Both the position numbers and the translations under genes were made by a program. Shown here one piece after another: positions 52,004-59,798 of a stretch of DNA of 64,000 nt (positions are counted from its first letter, which is position 1; each line of letters opens with the position of its first letter). The stretch is from AG2 sp036493735. Its GTDB lineage: Bacteria > Gemmatimonadota > Gemmatimonadetes > Gemmatimonadales > Gemmatimonadaceae. The stretch is from NCBI GenBank assembly GCA_036493735.1, contig DASXPH010000093.1:14737-78736 (forward strand). The letters run 5' to 3'. A model generated the notes under the pieces. The model saw only the letters and a program-made list of their open reading frames with translations, had not been told where the DNA came from and searched no databases.

Positions 52004-54645
52004 TGCGCGTGGCGCGTGGTGCGTGGCGCGGGGCGCGCTTGTCGTCCCGAGGAGCGAAGCGACGAGGGATCTGCTTTTCCGCAGTTCTCACGATCATTCT
52101 GGCGTCGAGCGCTGCTGGACAGGCGATCGACGACGCGACGCAGATGCTTCGCTCAGGCAAGTACGCCGAGGCCGCGGCCGCGTTCGCGAAGATTTCGCCG
52201 TCCGACGAGGATTGGGTCACGGCGCAGAAGGGACTCGTAAGGTCCCTCGTCGGCGTTGGGAAGTACGACGAAGCCGAGGGCGCGGCGCGGCGAGCGACGT
52301 CGGGCGCAAAGGGCGCCGAGCTCTGGAACACGGTCGGCGAGGTGCTGCACACGCGCGGCAAGAATGCGGATGCCGAGCAGGCCTTTCTGCACTCGGGCAC
52401 CGCGCACGCATCGGACAGCTTAACGGCGGCGCTGAATCTTGCGATCCTGCATTACGAGCGTGGCGATCGCGACCGATCGATGCAGGAGTTCGATCGGTTC
52501 ATCGACGTGTACAACAAGGCGGGAAGCGCGTCGTTGAGCGCCGGAGATCTCACGGCGGTCGCGATCGCATGTCGTTACCTCGGCGCAACCAACCCGCAGC
52601 TCTTCAAGGACGCGCTCAAAGCCTTCGATCGAGCGATCAAGGAGGGCGACGACACGCCGGAAGCGGACGACGCGCGCATCGCGCTCGGCCAGCTCTTCCT
52701 CGAGAAGTACAACAGCGCCGACGCGCAATCGACATTCGAGGAAATCCTGAGCGCCAACCCGAACGACGCGCGTGCGCTGCTCGGCGCCGCGCAGCGACGC
52801 GTGTTCGATGGCGCTCCGGGCGCGGATTCACTGGTGGCTCACGCGCTGAAGGTGAATCCGAATTTTGCCCCGGCGCACGTCTTTGCCGCCGAGCTGCATC
52901 TGGATCTCGAGGAGTATGCGGACGCGCAGCGCGAGATCGATCGCGCGCTGCAGATCGACTCCGCGCTACCGGAGGCGCTCGCCGTCCGCGCGGCGATCCG
53001 ATATCTCGTCGGCGACGCGTCCGGATTCGACGCGGCAAAACGGCAGGCGTTGGCGGTGAATGCACGGGACGCCCAGCTGTACAACACCCTCGCGGAGCTG
53101 TCGGCGCGCGTCAGGCAATACCGAGAAGCGGCCGACTTCGCTCGGCAGGCGGTGGCGCTGGACTCCAAGAGCTGGCGCGGCTACGGCTTGTTAGGCATGA
53201 ACGAGCTGCGTCTCGGCCAGATCGCTGCGGGCCAGAAGGATCTGGAGACGTCGTTCAAAGGCGATCCGTACAACGTGTGGATCAAGAACACGCTCGACCT
53301 TCTCGACACCTTCAAGAACTACGACGAGATCAAGACCGATCACTTCGTGTTCATGATCGAGAAGGACGAATCGGCGGTGCTCGAGCCATACATCGCCGAG
53401 CTGGGCGAGCAGGCGTACGCGCGCTTCGCGTCGACGTATCACTACACGCCCCCACCGCCAATCCGGATCGAGGTCTATCGCAGTCACGCGGATTTCTCGG
53501 TGCGGACGGTCGGTCTCGCGGGACTCGGCGCGTTAGGCGTGAGCTTCGGTACGACGCTCGCCTTCGACTCCCCCGCGGCGAAGGATGCGGGCCCCTTCAA
53601 CTGGGGCTCGACGGTGTGGCACGAGCTCGCCCATACCTTCACGTTAGGCTCGACCGACCATCGCATACCACGCTGGCTATCCGAAGGATTATCCGTCTAT
53701 GAGGAGCATCGCGCGCGGACGGGCTGGGGCTTCGACGTCACGCCGCAGTTCCTCGACGCGTTTCGCAAGGGAAAGTTGGTGACCGTCAGCCGGATGAACG
53801 ACGGATTCATGCATCCGGCATATCCCGAGCAGGTGATGTTCTCGTATTACCAGGCGTCGCTCGTCTGCGATCTCATCGCGCGTGACTATGGCGAGAACGC
53901 GATCTATCAGATGTTGCAGGCGTACAAGGCAGGGAAGCCAACGGACGAGGTCTTCAAGAGCGTCTTGAAGACCGATCTGCCAGTCTTCGACAAGAAGTTC
54001 GACGCCTACGTACGCGAGCGCTTCGCGGCGCCACTCGCCGGTCTGGACCAGTATCACGCGGTGATGGTCGACGCGCGCAAGCGCTTCGCTGCGGGTCAGC
54101 TCGACGAAGCAGCGACCGGGTTCGAGCGCGCGCAGAAGCTCTTTCCACAATATGGAGGCGACGACAGCCCGACCTGGTATCTCTCGCAGATCTACCTCAA
54201 GCGAGGGGACACACGCCATGCGGCGGACGAGCTGAAACTGCTCGTCGCGTCCAACGAGGCGAATTATCAAGCGCAGATCGCTCTGGCTGACGCGCTGCAG
54301 AAGCTGGGTGACACGAAGGGTGCGGCAGCGTCGCTGGCGGGAGCGATCTATATCAATCCGTTCGAGCTCCCCCTGCATCAACGGCTCGCCGAGCTGGCGA
54401 AGGCGTCCGGCGATCCCAAGATGGTGATTCGGGAGCGCCGTGCCGTGGTTGCACTGTCGCCCGTCGATCGCCCCGAGGCGCTCTATCAGCTTGCTGTGGC
54501 GTACCGTGAGGCGGGGGACCGGGAAGCGGCCCGGCACACGGTCCTCCGGGCATTGGAGGACGCGCCCAACTTCGAGAAGGCGCAGATGCTGCTGCTGGAG
54601 ATCCATAATGAGCGCGCGTCCCAGCAGGGAGGAAAGAATCCATGA
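52000..54645 (+). CDS. Exported TPR protein with peptidase-MA-type gluzincin domain
   Basis: This encodes 881 residues, overlapping the previous stop (ATGA). The N-terminus (MMRVARGAWRGARLSSRGAK) is repeat-encoded and is followed by FSAVLTIILASSAAGQ, a signal core. TPR units occupy about 40-440 and 690-870. Between them is a zinc peptidase domain: VWHELAHTFTLGST (His541, Glu542, His545) and the third ligand in RWLSEGLSVYEE near 565, typical of peptidase MA/gluzincins. It may act as a scaffold that cuts envelope proteins. Stop overlaps the DUF4159 start. Confidence 0.85.
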   Translation: MMRVARGAWRGARLSSRGAKRRGICFSAVLTIILASSAAGQAIDDATQMLRSGKYAEAAAAFAKISPSDEDWVTAQKGLVRSLVGVGKYDEAEGAARRATSGAKGAELWNTVGEVLHTRGKNADAEQAFLHSGTAHASDSLTAALNLAILHYERGDRDRSMQEFDRFIDVYNKAGSASLSAGDLTAVAIACRYLGATNPQLFKDALKAFDRAIKEGDDTPEADDARIALGQLFLEKYNSADAQSTFEEILSANPNDARALLGAAQRRVFDGAPGADSLVAHALKVNPNFAPAHVFAAELHLDLEEYADAQREIDRALQIDSALPEALAVRAAIRYLVGDASGFDAAKRQALAVNARDAQLYNTLAELSARVRQYREAADFARQAVALDSKSWRGYGLLGMNELRLGQIAAGQKDLETSFKGDPYNVWIKNTLDLLDTFKNYDEIKTDHFVFMIEKDESAVLEPYIAELGEQAYARFASTYHYTPPPPIRIEVYRSHADFSVRTVGLAGLGALGVSFGTTLAFDSPAAKDAGPFNWGSTVWHELAHTFTLGSTDHRIPRWLSEGLSVYEEHRARTGWGFDVTPQFLDAFRKGKLVTVSRMNDGFMHPAYPEQVMFSYYQASLVCDLIARDYGENAIYQMLQAYKAGKPTDEVFKSVLKTDLPVFDKKFDAYVRERFAAPLAGLDQYHAVMVDARKRFAAGQLDEAATGFERAQKLFPQYGGDDSPTWYLSQIYLKRGDTRHAADELKLLVASNEANYQAQIALADALQKLGDTKGAAASLAGAIYINPFELPLHQRLAELAKASGDPKMVIRERRAVVALSPVDRPEALYQLAVAYREAGDREAARHTVLRALEDAPNFEKAQMLLLEIHNERASQQGGKNP
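52007..52075. repeat. GCGTGGC heptamers plus REP-like inverted repeat, translated
   Basis: Four heptamers (52007-52034) are followed by GTCCCGAGGAGCGAAGCGAC and GAGGGATCTGCTTTT (52044-52078). The second part has the look of dispersed REP-type elements known from several phyla (CCGAGGAGCGAAGCGACGAG). Both lie inside the first 25 codons of the TPR-gluzincin gene. Confidence 0.7.
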
Positions 54646-55448
54646 ACTGGCAAAGGAACTGCTCCCTACTCGGTGCCCTCTGTGCGCTGTCCTCTGGCCT
54701 CCAGGCCCAGCGGTTCGACCGCTATTTCGGCGATCCTAACGAGTACTACGTGCCGCCGGCGTTCCATGGGAACGCGAAGTACGATGGGCGGTTCACCTTT
54801 GCGCGCATCAAGTACCGCGGCTACGCGCACTTTACGGAGGAGGGCCCGGGTTGGTCGCACGACTACCCGCGCTCGGACGTTCATTTCATGAAGATCATGC
54901 GCGAGCTGACGGCGCTGCGGCCATTCGTGCAGCGCGGGGACATCGTCGGCGGGAACATCTTCGCGCTCGACGACCCCGAGCTCATGAAGTACCCGATTGC
55001 CTACTTCTCGGAGCCGGGCGGCTGGTCACCTAACGACAAAGAGGTCGCCGGCTTCCGGAATTATCTCCTCAAGGGTGGCTTCGTCATCTTCGACGACTTC
55101 GGCGAGATGCGCGGTTTCGACACCGGCGACTGGCTCAACACCGTCACGCAGATGCAGCGGGTGCTGCCGGGTTGCCAGTTCGTTCGGCTCGAGGCGAGTC
55201 ATCCGATCTTTCACTCCTTCTACGACATCAGTCTCGATGTGATCAACCGAACGTATCGAGGAATTCCGGTGTACTACGGAATCTTCGAGAACAACGATCC
55301 GAAGCGCCGGTTGATCGCGATTCTGAATTACAACAACGACATCGGCGAGTACTGGGAGTTTTCAGATGAAGGTTTCGATCCGGTCGCGCTCACGAACGAG
55401 GCGTACAAGTTGGGAGTGAACTATCTGATGTACGCGTTGACGCACTGA
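54642..55448 (+). CDS. DUF4159 family exported protein
   Basis: This encodes 268 residues, with a signal peptide (MNWQRNCSLLGALCALSSGLQAQ). The DUF4159 domain covers the rest: FTFARIKYRGYAHFTEEGPGW, YPRSDVHFMKIMRELTALR, YPIAYFSEPGGWSPNDKE, LKGGFVIFDDFG and the late FHSFYDISL. The fold is GATase/ThuA-like and is regularly found with MoxR/Bat operons in Bacteroidetes, Planctomycetes and Gemmatimonadota. The role is unknown. It is coupled to the TPR-gluzincin by ATGA and followed after 57 bases by moxR. Confidence 0.88.
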   Translation: MNWQRNCSLLGALCALSSGLQAQRFDRYFGDPNEYYVPPAFHGNAKYDGRFTFARIKYRGYAHFTEEGPGWSHDYPRSDVHFMKIMRELTALRPFVQRGDIVGGNIFALDDPELMKYPIAYFSEPGGWSPNDKEVAGFRNYLLKGGFVIFDDFGEMRGFDTGDWLNTVTQMQRVLPGCQFVRLEASHPIFHSFYDISLDVINRTYRGIPVYYGIFENNDPKRRLIAILNYNNDIGEYWEFSDEGFDPVALTNEAYKLGVNYLMYALTH

Positions 55449-55505
55449 AAGAGGTGATCACCGACCACCGAGCGGTACCATCTTCAACTTCCACGGGATT
55501 TTCCA

Positions 55506-56537
55506 TTGGCCACAATCGCCGCTCCACAGACCAATCTCGAGCAGGACGACCTCGATCTCGCTCGTCGCCTGAAGACCGGACATGACGCGATCATCGCGGA
55601 GCTCCGTAAGCTGATCGTCGGTCAGCAAGACGTCATCGAGCTCGTGCTGCTGTCGCTGTTCACGGGCGGCAATAGCCTGATCGTCGGCGTGCCGGGCCTC
55701 GCGAAGACGCTGCTCATTCACACGATGGCCCAGGTGCTGGATCTGAAATTCTCTCGAATTCAGTTCACGCCAGACCTCATGCCGTCGGACATCACGGGCA
55801 CGGAGATCATCCAGGAAGACGCCGAGACGGGTCGTCGTCATCTCATGTTCACTCCCGGACCGATCTTCGCGAACATCATTCTCGCCGACGAGATCAACCG
55901 CACGCCGCCGAAGACGCAATCGGCCCTGCTCGAGGCGATGCAGGAACATCGCGTTACGGTTCAGGGTCGGAGCTACACGCTCCAGGAGCCCTTCTTCGTC
56001 TTCGCGACGCAGAACCCAATCGAGCTCGAGGGAACCTATCCGCTTCCCGAGGCGCAGCTCGACCGGTTCATGTTCGAGATCGTCATCGACTATCTGAGTG
56101 AAGATCAGGAGATCGAGGTCGTGCAGTCGACGACGTCGATCCAGAACTACCGATTCCAACACGCTGTGAATGGCGCGGATATCATCGCGTTTCAGCAGCT
56201 CGTGCGCCGCGTGCCGGTCGCCGATGCGGTCGCTCGTTATGCAGTGAACATCGCGCGGATGAGCCGGCCCGGTCCGTCGTCACCGGAGATCATCAAGAAG
56301 TATGTCTCCTACGGCGCCAGTGTCCGCGCGCCGCAGCACCTCATCCTCGGCGGCAAGGCGCGCGCGCTGATGCACGGGCGTACGCACGTGAGCTTCGAGG
56401 ACATTCGTGCGTTGGCCAAGCCCATTCTTCGCCATCGCGTGTTGACCAACTTCCACGCGGAGTCGGAGCGCGTGACGTCCGACATGGTCACCGACGAGTT
56501 GCTCAAGTCCGTGCCGCTGCCGCGCTCTGGCATGTAA
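55506..56537 (+). CDS. moxR: MoxR-family AAA+ ATPase
   Basis: This encodes 343 residues from TTG 55506 (GGGA about eight bases upstream). Walker A is VGVPGLAKT, Walker B ILADEINR, sensor 1 FVFATQNPIE and the C-terminal lid ARALMHGRTHVSFEDIRALA, all typical of MoxR/RavA. MoxR ATPases are chaperones that insert metals or mature VWA-containing partners, which fits the three VWA-type genes of this operon. The gap before it holds heptamer-like ATCACCG, ACCACCG units. Confidence 0.95.
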   Translation: MATIAAPQTNLEQDDLDLARRLKTGHDAIIAELRKLIVGQQDVIELVLLSLFTGGNSLIVGVPGLAKTLLIHTMAQVLDLKFSRIQFTPDLMPSDITGTEIIQEDAETGRRHLMFTPGPIFANIILADEINRTPPKTQSALLEAMQEHRVTVQGRSYTLQEPFFVFATQNPIELEGTYPLPEAQLDRFMFEIVIDYLSEDQEIEVVQSTTSIQNYRFQHAVNGADIIAFQQLVRRVPVADAVARYAVNIARMSRPGPSSPEIIKKYVSYGASVRAPQHLILGGKARALMHGRTHVSFEDIRALAKPILRHRVLTNFHAESERVTSDMVTDELLKSVPLPRSGM

Positions 56538-56556
56538 CCCTCTACTCTCTGCCCGC

Positions 56557-57531
56557 GTGACTTCTCTCCAGCCCACTGCTCCTACTCGGCTCATCGATCC
56601 CGTCGTGCTCGCGCGGATCGGTGACCTGGAGCTCGTCGCGCGAATGGTCGTCGAGGGCGTCATCAACGGGCTGCATCGCTCACCGCATCTCGGCTCGTCA
56701 ATGGATTTCGCGGAGCATCGCGCGTACATGCCTGGCGACGATATCCGTCGCATCGACTGGAAACTATTCGCGCGAAGCGACCGACATTACATCAAGGAGT
56801 TCGAGGCGGACACCAATACGAACTTCACCGTGCTCGTGGACACGTCGCCGTCGATGCGGTATGGAGCGTCGTCGGAGGGCAACGGTTCGCTGAGCAAGCT
56901 GGATTACGCGCGCTATCTCGCGGCGTGCCTCACCTATCTCGCGAGCACGCAGCGCGATCGCGTCGGCCTCGTAACGTTCGACCGGGAGATCCGCGACTAC
57001 GTTCCGCCGTCGGCGAAGCACCTGAACGTCGTATTGCACACGCTCGACCGACTGGGCGGCGCACCGCCGCTCGCGACTGCGCCGTCACCGAACGATCCGC
57101 GCACCAGGCCGCCCGCGCTCGCCGCACTGACGCGGCGCATCGGCGAGTCGTTCCGCCGCCGCGCAATCGTCCTGCTGATCTCGGACTTTTACGAGGAGCC
57201 ATCGGCAGTGCTCGACGCGCTCGCCTACCTCCGCGGTAAGGGGAACGACGTCATCGTCTTTCACGTCCTCGACCGCCGCGAGCTCGAGTTTCCATTCACG
57301 GACAGCGCGAACTTCGTGGACCTCGAGACCGGCGAGCGCATGCCGGTAATTCCGGATTATCTCCGGGCGCAATACCGCACGCTCGTCTCACAGCACATCG
57401 CGACATTGGGTCGTGTGCTCGGAGAGAATCGTGTGGATTACGCCATGTTCGATACGAGCAAGCCGCTGGACCACGCGTTGTTCAGGTTCCTGTCTGCCCG
57501 CGAACGAATGAAGCAAGCCCGGCATCTATGA
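56557..57531 (+). CDS. DUF58 domain protein (MoxR partner)
   Basis: This encodes 324 residues from GTG 56557, 19 bases after moxR. The DUF58 signature is RAYMPGDDIRRIDWKLFARS ... YIKEFEADTN, followed by a VWA-like strand VLVDTSPSMRYG (DxSxS) and VLLISDFYEE. Such proteins act with MoxR at the membrane. A soluble location is suggested by the absence of helices. It is followed by the BatA-like gene after ten bases. Confidence 0.92.
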   Translation: MTSLQPTAPTRLIDPVVLARIGDLELVARMVVEGVINGLHRSPHLGSSMDFAEHRAYMPGDDIRRIDWKLFARSDRHYIKEFEADTNTNFTVLVDTSPSMRYGASSEGNGSLSKLDYARYLAACLTYLASTQRDRVGLVTFDREIRDYVPPSAKHLNVVLHTLDRLGGAPPLATAPSPNDPRTRPPALAALTRRIGESFRRRAIVLLISDFYEEPSAVLDALAYLRGKGNDVIVFHVLDRRELEFPFTDSANFVDLETGERMPVIPDYLRAQYRTLVSQHIATLGRVLGENRVDYAMFDTSKPLDHALFRFLSARERMKQARHL

Positions 57532-57541
57532 GGGGCTAGTC

Positions 57542-59680
57542 GTGTCCTTTCTCGCTCCGCTCTTCTTTGCTGGTCTGACGGCGCTCGCCATCCCGGTGGT
57601 GATTCATCTCATCAATCGGGAGCGGAAGGAGGTCGTGCAGTTTCCGTCGTTGATGTTTCTGCAGCGCATTCCATATCGGTCGGTGCGACGCCAGAAGCTG
57701 CGCCACATCTTCCTGCTCGCGCTGCGCTGCCTGGCGCTGGCGATTGTCGTCATGGCGTTCGCGCGGCCCTTTGTTCGACGGCAAGCGCCCGCTACTGGCG
57801 CGGGCGTCGGCGCCCGCGAGCTCGTCGTCCTCGTCGATCGCTCGTACAGTATGGGCGCCGGCGATCACTGGTCTCGCGCGCAGACCGCGGCGCGCCGCGC
57901 CGTCGCCAACCTTCGGCCCACCGATCGCGCAACGATCATCGGCTTCGACAACGATGCCGCCGCGCTGACACCGCCCACGCAGGATGTCGCGGTGCTCGAT
58001 GCCTCAATTGGCGCGCTCCATCCCGGGTCCGAAGGCACGCGCTACGCTCCGCCGCTCAAGCTCGCGTCCCAGATCCTCGCGGGATCGAACCTGCCGCGAC
58101 GCGAGGTCGTGCTCATCTCTGATTTCCAGCGTCGGGGTTGGGCGACGCGCGACGAAATCGCCTTCCCGCCGGGTACGACAATCACGAACGTGGACGTGGC
58201 CGCGGGAGATTCGACGATGGCAGATGCTGCCGTCGCCGACGTAACGGTCTCGCGCAACGAGGGCGAACGTGATCGCGCGACGATCGCCGCCCGCCTCACG
58301 AATACCGGCGTCAAGCCGATCGACAACGTGGACGTCTCGCTGGAGCTCAACGGCCGCGTCGCCGACAGCAAACGCGCCAGCATCCCCGCGCACGGCGCGA
58401 CGCAGGTGCGCTTTGCTTCGGTAGCGATTCCAAGCGGCACGTCCGTGGGCGTCGTCCGATTCGCTGACGCATCGGCGACGGGGCGCGCGAACGAGCTCGC
58501 CGCCGACGATCGCTACTATTTCACGATCTCGCCCGAGGCTGGCGTCTCGTTGCTCCTCGTGGAGCCATCCACACCGCGCACGAACGAAGGCCTGTATCTC
58601 ACGCGGGCGCTCGCCATCGGTGATCGGCCGTCATTCCGCGTGGACGTGCGCAAGACCGGAGGCCTCGCACCGGCCGACCTCGACGGCCGTTCGCTCATCA
58701 TCTTCGACGAGGTCCCCCCGCCGTTGGGCGAGGGTGCGCGACGACTTCGCGAGTTTCTCGACAATGGGGGCGGCGTGCTCGTCGTCGCTGGCGATCAATT
58801 GCCCGCGAACGCGTGGGCTGGCGAATGGAGCGCGGCGCTGCCGGGGACGATCGGGCCAGTCATCGATCGTTCCGGTGACGCCGGCGGGACGCTCGCCTGG
58901 ATCGACTACGATCATCCGGTGTTCGATGTCTTCAACGCGCCACGCTCCGGCGATTTCGCGACGGCGCGGTTCCTTCGCTACCGTCGCCTAACGGTCAGAG
59001 CCGACACGGGGCGCCGCACCGGCGGCATTGCCGACACGGCATCTGGCGCGCACGTGCTGGCCCGCTTCGACGACGGCGCTCCGGCGCTCGTGGAGCAGCG
59101 CGTCGGTCGTGGCAAAGTCCTGGTCTGGGCGTCTACACTCGACAGCTACTGGAACGATCTCGCACTGCAGCCGGTCTTCCTTCCCTTCGTCCATCAAGTC
59201 GCGAAGTATGCCGGGCGGTACAGCGGTGCCCGCGGCTGGTTTACCGCGGGAGAAGTGCTCGATCTCTCACGCCACGCCGAGCTCACGAGCGCGATGCGTA
59301 AGGATGTGCCTGTGGTTGTCGAAGCGCCGTCCGGCACGAAGACGCGGCTCGCGAGCGCTGAGGAGGGTCTCATACCTCTGCACGAGCAGGGCTTCTACGA
59401 GATCCGCCCTGATGGCGCGGCGCGGGGCATGGGCCAGCGCGTCGCCGTCAATCTCGACCCAGCCGAAGCGAATCTTGCACGGATAGACCCCGAAGAGCTG
59501 AAAGCCTCGGTGCTGGCGTCGGCTGGTTCCACTGTCGGCGGCGCGGCCGTGAGCGACGCGCCGAGCCGTGAGGACACCGAGCGTCGTCAAACAATCTGGT
59601 GGTATCTGCTCGCGCTCGCCGGCGTCCTGCTGGCGACGGAGACGTTGATGTCGAATCGATTGTCGAGAAGGAATGCGTAG
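57542..59680 (+). CDS. BatA-like protein with VWA domain
   Basis: This encodes 712 residues from GTG 57542. The N-terminal BatA domain (MSFLAPLFFAGLTALAIPVV then IHLINRERKEVVQFPSLMFL) holds two helices (1-25, 55-75). The VWA site LVVLVDRSYSMGAGD (DxSxS) is intact; an extracytoplasmic beta and GATase-like region (RSLIIFDEVPPPLGEGARRL ... GGGVLVVAGDQLP) follows, and a C-terminal helix (IWWYLLALAGVLLATETLMS). It parallels the first gene of the operon, so the two may form a membrane pair around MoxR and DUF58. A hairpin repeat separates it from the last gene. Confidence 0.9.
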   Translation: MSFLAPLFFAGLTALAIPVVIHLINRERKEVVQFPSLMFLQRIPYRSVRRQKLRHIFLLALRCLALAIVVMAFARPFVRRQAPATGAGVGARELVVLVDRSYSMGAGDHWSRAQTAARRAVANLRPTDRATIIGFDNDAAALTPPTQDVAVLDASIGALHPGSEGTRYAPPLKLASQILAGSNLPRREVVLISDFQRRGWATRDEIAFPPGTTITNVDVAAGDSTMADAAVADVTVSRNEGERDRATIAARLTNTGVKPIDNVDVSLELNGRVADSKRASIPAHGATQVRFASVAIPSGTSVGVVRFADASATGRANELAADDRYYFTISPEAGVSLLLVEPSTPRTNEGLYLTRALAIGDRPSFRVDVRKTGGLAPADLDGRSLIIFDEVPPPLGEGARRLREFLDNGGGVLVVAGDQLPANAWAGEWSAALPGTIGPVIDRSGDAGGTLAWIDYDHPVFDVFNAPRSGDFATARFLRYRRLTVRADTGRRTGGIADTASGAHVLARFDDGAPALVEQRVGRGKVLVWASTLDSYWNDLALQPVFLPFVHQVAKYAGRYSGARGWFTAGEVLDLSRHAELTSAMRKDVPVVVEAPSGTKTRLASAEEGLIPLHEQGFYEIRPDGAARGMGQRVAVNLDPAEANLARIDPEELKASVLASAGSTVGGAAVSDAPSREDTERRQTIWWYLLALAGVLLATETLMSNRLSRRNA

Positions 59681-59682
59681 TA

Positions 59683-59785
59683 GTGGCTGGTGATTGGTGA
59701 TTGGTGATCGGTGAGTTCGGACTAGCCGGCGCTCCGGGCCGGCAATCCTTCACCAGCCACCAGCCCCCAACCACCAGCCACCAGA
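59683..59785. repeat. Long heptamer hairpin between batA and the DUF4175 gene
   Basis: TGGTGAT, TGGTGAT, TGGTGAT, CGGTGAG and TTCGGA lead to a GCCGGC/GCCGGC stem (59725-59730, 59738-59743), then inverted TTCACCAGCCACCAGCCCCC and CAACCACCAGCCACCAG. The outer arms also pair. The element has the same build as 4975-5042 but lacks the T-tract, so it may attenuate rather than terminate within the operon. Confidence 0.78.
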
Positions 59786-59798
59786 GAGGAGAGTGACC

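Noticed and set aside
52023..53702. 559-codon plus-strand frame overlapping the TPR-gluzincin gene in another frame
   Set aside because: Arg-rich out-of-frame reading; TPR and HELAH motifs are in the called frame.
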